Positions 60,401 to 64,000 of a DNA stretch of 64,000 bases are shown here, piece after piece. Numbering within the stretch: the stretch's first letter is position 1; each line of letters begins with the position of its first letter. This stretch comes from Tyto alba (Eukaryota > Chordata > Aves > Strigiformes > Tytonidae). The DNA is taken from positions 3,534,001-3,598,000 of the forward strand of contig NW_024881322.1 of NCBI RefSeq assembly GCF_018691265.1. Reading direction: 5' to 3'. The notes under the pieces are model-generated. The model ran no database searches, was not told the DNA's origin, and worked only from the letters and a program-made list of their open reading frames with translations. A program made the translations under genes and the position numbers.

Positions 60401-63357
60401 AGAGGGTACATTTAGATTAGGTAGATTTAGATTAGATATAAGGAAGAAATTCTTCCCTGTGCAGGCGGTGAGGCGCTGGCCCAGGGTGCCCAGAGCAGCT
60501 GTGGGTGCCCCCTCCCTGGAAGGGTTCAAGGCCAGGTTGGACGGGGCTGGGAGCCCCCTGGGCTGGGGGAAGGGGGCCCTGCCCGGGGCAGGGGGGGGCA
60601 CTGGGTGATCTTTAGGGTCCCTTCCAACCCAAACCATTCTATGATTCTGTAATTATTTACAGTTTTCTTGATGTACAAGTAATACAAAACTCCCTAAACT
60701 TCTTTTCTTATTTTGCCTACTGTAAATCCACTATCCAAATTCAGATGTGGCCTCATTTTGTAGGATTAAAATGGATGAAGATAACAAGATGTGCTCTGAT
60801 TTCCACTGAAATCTTTGCATGTGATCTTCCTTCTCTCCATGCCGCCAGAACTCATCAAAAATTGCATTATTTCCTCACTCAGTTGCTGCTAGAGGTTGAG
60901 AGGGGTGAGACTGTAGTGTGGCTCGCCTCGAAGTGGCACAGGCTGAGAAAGCCTTCTCCATCCTGAAGCTGTCGTGATCACAGCCGCTGGGGAACTGAAT
61001 CCCTAACTGCTGAGACTTGTTTCTCTGCTGGCAAAGTTTGTGAAAACCTGCTGACAGCAGACTTCTTGCACGTCCTCTGGGGCATCTTGGTTTCAACCTG
61101 TTGATCCATGCCTGTTTAGGATAAGCCTGTATGTTAAAATTCAGAGGGGTGGGACAGAATCATTTGTTCTTAGAACAGAAAGCTACACCAGACTAGTACG
61201 TCCGTGAAATTAAGAGATAGTATACTTAATTCCCTGTTTAACTGTAATTCACTCCTCTTGTGTGTGGGCGGGATGATGTAATCTATAATTACATGATCCC
61301 ATGAGGTTATTTCCACAGTATGCCCGTTTCACTCGGTGCACAGAATGGGTGGGATTAATTGAACAAATGGCTATATTCACTTGATTTTTATTTTATTTTT
61401 TTTTTCCACCCCTGAATTCTCTGTTTTCCCCTCGTGAGTGGCCTGTGTGTCTTTTTTTACTGCACACTGAGTTCTTCCAACTACAAAATTTGTAAATTTT
61501 CCCTTGGGAAATTCAGTGGTGCTCATTATTTTGGTGTCTCTATTTCAGAAAATTTAAGAAAGATATTCACAGCTTTATAGCATTAAAGATTAGCTGTGCT
61601 TATATCCCCACTTCACAGGCACAGCATTGAAGGTTCAAGAGTGTCGAGTCAAAAAATGCACTGACTTGGATTGTGTACGTGCTAGCTGTTGTCAGACAGT
61701 TGTGAGCTTTATAAAGCACGGAGAGTGCAGGAAGAACAGCTTTCTGATTTTGCAGTTTTCTCTGTCTATCCTACTGGTTACAAATCACACGTAAAGAAGA
61801 TACGGCTGATCGTTTCTAGTGGAAAGCTGGGTATGGGAGACTGGATTAGCATAGGTTTTGTGGCAAAAAAAAACAAAACTAGGATTGTGTTTATAAAGAC
61901 AGTGTTTAGAAGTCTGGAAAAGGGAAACACAGACTCTTGTGGGGCACTTCATTTACTACGGACCAGCCAAAGCAATAGATCATTCCAGGCTCCTGAAGCC
62001 TAGCTTTCTTCTTCCTACTGTTGTGATGTTGTGTTGTATTCCAGGGAGCTTGAATTTGGGTCATACGACCAACGTGCTGTTTCATAAATTTGTAATCTTA
62101 TGAGGAAAAAAAAATAACTTTGGATGCTGTTCATATTAAAGCCAAAGGGGAATTGTCTTTAAATTGTGAGATAGATTTGCAACATAAGTGAGGCCCTAAA
62201 ATCAGTAGTGTGTTTAATTTGACCTTGTAACTCAATTTGTGATAATAATCCTTGCTATCTAAGTATGGATTCATATTTTTGCTCTGAACACTATACAGAA
62301 AAGTAATTTTACTGAAGTTAGTTCTCCCACTTTAGTATTTTAGTTTATAAAATATAGATGGACGATGACTCCTTTTACGGCAGTTTTTTTAACACCTTTT
62401 CTAAAATGTGCTTTGTATCCAAACTTATTGTATGTATTTTTTTATTCAACAGTAAATACCATAATAATGTCAATATTCTTCTTCACAATAGATTCTGATA
62501 AATTTTCAGAAAAGTGCTAGTTATTTAAAATACCAATTTAGGATAAGTTTTTCCTTACAAGTATGATTCTTCATCACTAACACTTACCAACAAAGTTAAG
62601 ATGGCTCATGGTAAAACAAACAAACAAACCCGAGTAAATATGGTGTAGAGATAATTCTTGGGACTTAGAGTTGAGGTGCTTTAAATTCATTTGACCTCCG
62701 GAATGTCTGTGTACTTAAAAATCCGTTAAATAAGTTAATGTAACTTTGCATATGTTGTGGTTCAGCTTCACGCTGCCCATGGAATGGTTTGAGAGCAGCT
62801 TTTTCAGAGACTTCTGAATGCTATGTAAGCAGAGAGAGAAGATGGCAAGTGTTACAGTGCCAATTCTGAATATTATTTGGCTGATCATATGATTTCTTTT
62901 TAGATATCCTAGGACTTCTTTGAATGCGACTTGGTTCATTGTTCTTTTGCTTTCAAAACAGAGGAGAAACTAGGTCAGTAGGCTATCAGACAAGCTGTCA
63001 GAACTAATCTGTGGCTACACTGTGTGCAGTAAAATCCCTCTGCAACACAAAGACAATAGAAGGTGCCTGATCTTTCATGGCTCTTAAGATTTAAAACTGT
63101 ACTCATATAAACTAGGAATTCTTACATTTTATCAGGGTTCAAAGTAATCTTCCAATTTTCACCTGTTTTTGTCAAGCTCTCATTCAACAGCCTTGATATT
63201 TTGGTGTCTTTTTTTTTTTTTTTTTGTCCTTTTAGACATCAGAACAAGAGACTAAAGGTCTTCCCAGCAAAAAGGGAATTGTGCAATCTATAGTAGGTCA
63301 AGGCTACCACCGTAAGATAGTCCTAGCATCCCAGTCAATACAGAATGTTGTTTATAA
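42382..63357 (+). CDS. CNOT10: CCR4-NOT transcription complex subunit 10, N-terminal 60% (coding exons 1-11)
   Basis: Eleven exons join in phase into a 445-codon frame (plus two bases) that follows vertebrate CNOT10 almost residue for residue. The human protein is 744 residues, so about 300 C-terminal residues lie beyond the window. CNOT10 is a helical-repeat (TPR-like) scaffold subunit of the cytoplasmic CCR4-NOT deadenylase. With CNOT11 it docks on the N-terminal part of CNOT1. The frame opens [16 protein letters not shown] and contains [12 protein letters not shown] (19-30), paired helices such as [20 protein letters not shown] (42-61), [25 protein letters not shown] (112-136) and the [25 protein letters not shown] repeat (297-321). 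An acidic/Asn-rich linker lies near 182-205. The start ATG has G at -3 and +4. No frameshift or missing exon is seen. Confidence 0.97.
42404..47723 (+). other. CNOT10 intron 1
   Basis: A 5.3 kb intron. Its first 340 bases are the downstream half of the CpG island, with a 19-C run (42538-42556) and G-runs. The rest is AT-rich and includes a 21-base T run at 45137-45157. A 144-codon open frame (43415-43849, plus) has no recognisable homology. Confidence 0.75.
45137..45157. repeat. Poly-T run (21)
   Basis: A homopolymer in CNOT10 intron 1 with no recognised retroelement next to it. Confidence 0.85.
47724..47815 (+). CDS. CNOT10: CNOT10 coding exon 2
   Basis: 92 nt between CACTTCACAG and CTG|GTAAGA. 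It encodes the end of Asp8 and [17 protein letters not shown] up to Leu38. Relative to human it lacks one residue in the GTGQSSG segment. It ends in phase 0. Confidence 0.95.
47816..50519 (+). other. CNOT10 intron 2
   Basis: A 2.7 kb intron. The right half (about 49.1-49.95 kb) is less AT-rich than its surroundings and includes a possible cryptic exon at 49374-49496 (see findings). Otherwise I see nothing. Confidence 0.7.
50520..50681 (+). CDS. CNOT10: CNOT10 coding exon 3
   Basis: 162 nt (54 codons, phase 0 at both ends) between ATTTCCAG and CAG|GTAATG. It encodes residues 39-92, [19 protein letters not shown]...TLNQLKNQ, the first helical repeats. Failure to splice would add only about nine residues before a stop. 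Confidence 0.96.
51210..51360 (+). CDS. CNOT10: CNOT10 coding exon 4
   Basis: 151 nt between TTTTTCCAG and TTTG|GTACGT. It encodes residues 93-142 and the first base of Glu143, including [19 protein letters not shown] and [15 protein letters not shown], a classic TPR-like helix pair. Confidence 0.96.
52342..52487 (+). CDS. CNOT10: CNOT10 coding exon 5
   Basis: 146 nt between TTTATACAG and GAG|GTAAGC. It encodes the end of Glu143 and residues 144-191, with the hydrophobic helix [20 protein letters not shown] and then the Asn/Lys-rich start of a linker ([11 protein letters not shown]). The linker has one more residue than in human. Confidence 0.96.
53391..53477 (+). CDS. CNOT10: CNOT10 coding exon 6
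   Basis: 87 nt, 29 codons, in phase at both ends, so it can be skipped without a frameshift. It encodes the linker [17 protein letters not shown] and the helix start [12 protein letters not shown] (residues 192-220). The acceptor is TTTGTTTCACAG and the donor is CAG|GTAAGT. Confidence 0.95.
54092..54147. repeat. 28-bp imperfect tandem duplication
   Basis: Two adjacent 28-base units, each beginning CTATTTTTAA and sharing about 22 of 28 bases, in CNOT10 intron 6. Confidence 0.6.
54231..54314 (+). CDS. CNOT10: CNOT10 coding exon 7
   Basis: 84 nt, 28 codons, phase 0 at both ends. It encodes residues 221-248, [20 protein letters not shown] to TAGN, essentially identical to human. The acceptor is TTTTTTAACAG and the donor is AAT|GTAAGT. 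Confidence 0.96.
55323..55440 (+). CDS. CNOT10: CNOT10 coding exon 8
   Basis: 118 nt encoding residues 249-287 and the first base of Gly288: [20 protein letters not shown], then [19 protein letters not shown]. The acceptor is TCCTTCGCAG and the donor is ACAG|GTAAGG. Confidence 0.96.
55441..57196 (+). other. CNOT10 intron 8
   Basis: A 1.76 kb AT-rich intron with TA-rich stretches around 55.93-56.02 kb. I recognise nothing else in it. Confidence 0.75.
57197..57346 (+). CDS. CNOT10: CNOT10 coding exon 9
   Basis: 150 nt encoding residues 289-337 and the first base of Gly338. It holds the best-defined TPR-like repeat, [20 protein letters not shown] (297-316), and ends in QLGTGSSDP. The acceptor is TCTTCTCTCAG and the donor is CCAG|GTAAGG. 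Confidence 0.96.
57347..58490 (+). other. CNOT10 intron 9
   Basis: A 1.14 kb intron with a short TTTG repeat near 57.74 kb. I see no other feature. Confidence 0.75.
58491..58693 (+). CDS. CNOT10: CNOT10 coding exon 10
   Basis: 203 nt, the longest exon here, encoding residues 339-405. It contains [40 protein letters not shown] and [15 protein letters not shown]. The acceptor is TTTTCTGCAG and the donor is GGG|GTAAGT. The intron that follows is the longest after the first one and contains the CR1 insertion. Confidence 0.96.
59428..59456. repeat. TA-rich microsatellite
   Basis: TATATTTATATACATATATA and following TA units in CNOT10 intron 10. Confidence 0.8.
60165..60652 (+). mobile_element. 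CR1 LINE, 5'-truncated 3' end
   Basis: A GC-rich 490-base block in an AT-rich intron matches the 3' end of avian CR1. In order it has the CAGCCTGGAGAAGAGAAGGC motif (the end of the reverse-transcriptase frame), GATATAAGGAAGAAATTCTT, GGCCAGGTTGGA, the CCTTCCAACCCAAACCATTC motif and a tail of two imperfect ATTCTATG-type octamers instead of poly-A. It lies in the same orientation as CNOT10. The protein frame is broken by stops and it is severely truncated, so it is inactive. It looks far younger than the copy at 27.5-28.4 kb. It also has an internal duplication of about 15 bases (TTTAGATTAG repeated). Confidence 0.93.
63236..63357 (+). CDS. CNOT10: CNOT10 coding exon 11
   Basis: 122 nt encoding residues 406-445 and two bases of Asn446: [17 protein letters not shown], then [20 protein letters not shown]. 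The acceptor follows a 20-base T-rich tract (TTTGTCCTTTTAG) and the donor is TATAA|GTAAGT. It is the last exon in the window. Human continues with DGQSSAIPVASMEF. Confidence 0.95.
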
Positions 63358-64000
63358 GTAAGTATATTTTCCATGGACTATTTATTTTATCATAGCTTTG
63401 TTAAGGATACATATCTGTTTATCAGGAGTTTTTAAAACTGTCATGGAATAACTGTTCATTTTGGAATTACTAATGTAGTGAAGAGAGAGTCATGCTAGAA
63501 TGCTTGATAAATCCTACTTAAACATTTATCATTTGGATGCCTCTTCTGTGATGGCCAGCAGAGGGCTTAACTGTGTATTCATTGTACCTAAGAAGGGCAT
63601 GAAAGCTTAAAATTGATTTATCTGAAATTTGTATTTCCATTTAGCTAAATCTGTCTTTTTTCTGCCTTAAAAATACGTATTTTCAGTAATCCACTTTAGA
63701 AAAGTGCAGGAAGAATCTAGTTGCTCTGCCATAAAACTTCAGGAAATGAAGTCAATAATAACAAGATAAGTTCTTGTAGTTATGTGGTTGAATCTGCCCA
63801 CTCTATTTGGGCATTGTGGTGTACTTTCCATATATAAGAATAGCAAGGTACATTTTCCTAAATTAAATGTGCTATATTAAAACATGATTTAACTCTTTTA
63901 GGATAGTTTTCTCTGCGTTCAGATCTTTCTGGAGCTCTGCTTTTATTTTTTAATTTAGTAGGATTTCTACTCAGTGGCTAACTTCTGTGTCTCTTTAAGT
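63358..64000 (+). other. CNOT10 intron 11 (partial)
   Basis: The intron runs past the right edge. It contains a CTCF-like motif at 63555-63566 and no further exon. Confidence 0.75.
63555..63566 (+). promoter_or_regulatory. CTCF-like motif in CNOT10 intron 11
   Basis: CCAGCAGAGGGC is an exact match to the 12-base CTCF core CCASYAGRKGGC. This is sequence evidence only. Confidence 0.35.

Larger units (their letters stand above)
58694..63235 (+). other. CNOT10 intron 10
   Basis: A 4.5 kb intron. It carries a TA tract (59428-59456) and a sense-oriented CR1 (60165-60652). The remainder looks like unique AT-rich sequence. Confidence 0.8.

Noticed and set aside
60182..60637. Open frames at 60182-60373 (+) and 60317-60637 (-) as genes
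   Set aside because: Both are translations of the GC-rich CR1 3' end.
1..64000. tRNA, rRNA, microRNA, CRISPR or prokaryotic operon features
   Set aside because: I looked for cloverleaf boxes, regularly spaced repeats and tandem same-strand genes by eye and found none. The content is consistently vertebrate.
1..64000. Endogenous retrovirus or LTR element
   Set aside because: No gag/pol/env-like frame, primer-binding site or paired LTR was recognised. A solo LTR of an unfamiliar family could be missed without a library search.

Overview
The window is vertebrate nuclear DNA, almost certainly from a bird. Both genes are split by GT-AG introns. Most of the sequence is AT-rich, with two sharp CpG islands. 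There is a 3' CR1 LINE fragment of the avian type at about 60.17-60.65 kb and a much older, degraded CR1 copy at about 27.54-28.43 kb. The dynein light intermediate chain protein agrees with chicken LIC1, as I remember it, at residues where mammals differ. I cannot name the species.

Layout. (1) 1-17.03 kb, minus strand: the 5' part (coding exons 1-5, residues 1-247) of DYNC1LI1, cytoplasmic dynein 1 light intermediate chain 1. The gene runs off the left edge, so its GTPase-like core is cut and the C-terminal adaptor-binding region is missing. Exons 1 and 2 lie in a CpG island (about 15.83-17.46 kb), and intron 2 is about 10.8 kb. (2) 17.03-42.38 kb: a 25 kb AT-rich interval between two head-to-head genes. 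It holds microsatellites, homopolymers, the ancient CR1 and a few unexplained exon-like or GC-rich segments, but no confident gene. (3) 41.7-42.7 kb: the CNOT10 CpG-island promoter, with CCAAT, GC-box, NRF1-like and CRE motifs. (4) 42.38-63.36 kb, plus strand: coding exons 1-11 (residues 1-446) of CNOT10, a CCR4-NOT deadenylase subunit. The gene continues past the right edge, and intron 10 carries the younger CR1.

All sixteen coding exons join with matching codon phase at GT-AG boundaries, so both gene models are firm. The two products work in unrelated processes (minus-end transport on microtubules, and mRNA deadenylation). Their shared neighbourhood matches human 3p22 and reflects conserved synteny, not a pathway. 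I found no bacterial-type system, CRISPR array, RNA gene or intact mobile element. The most interesting leftovers are a terminal-exon-like open frame at 32,427-32,528, a doubly spliced-looking segment at 25,509-25,875, and a GC-rich block at about 30.93-31.17 kb, all in the intergenic interval.
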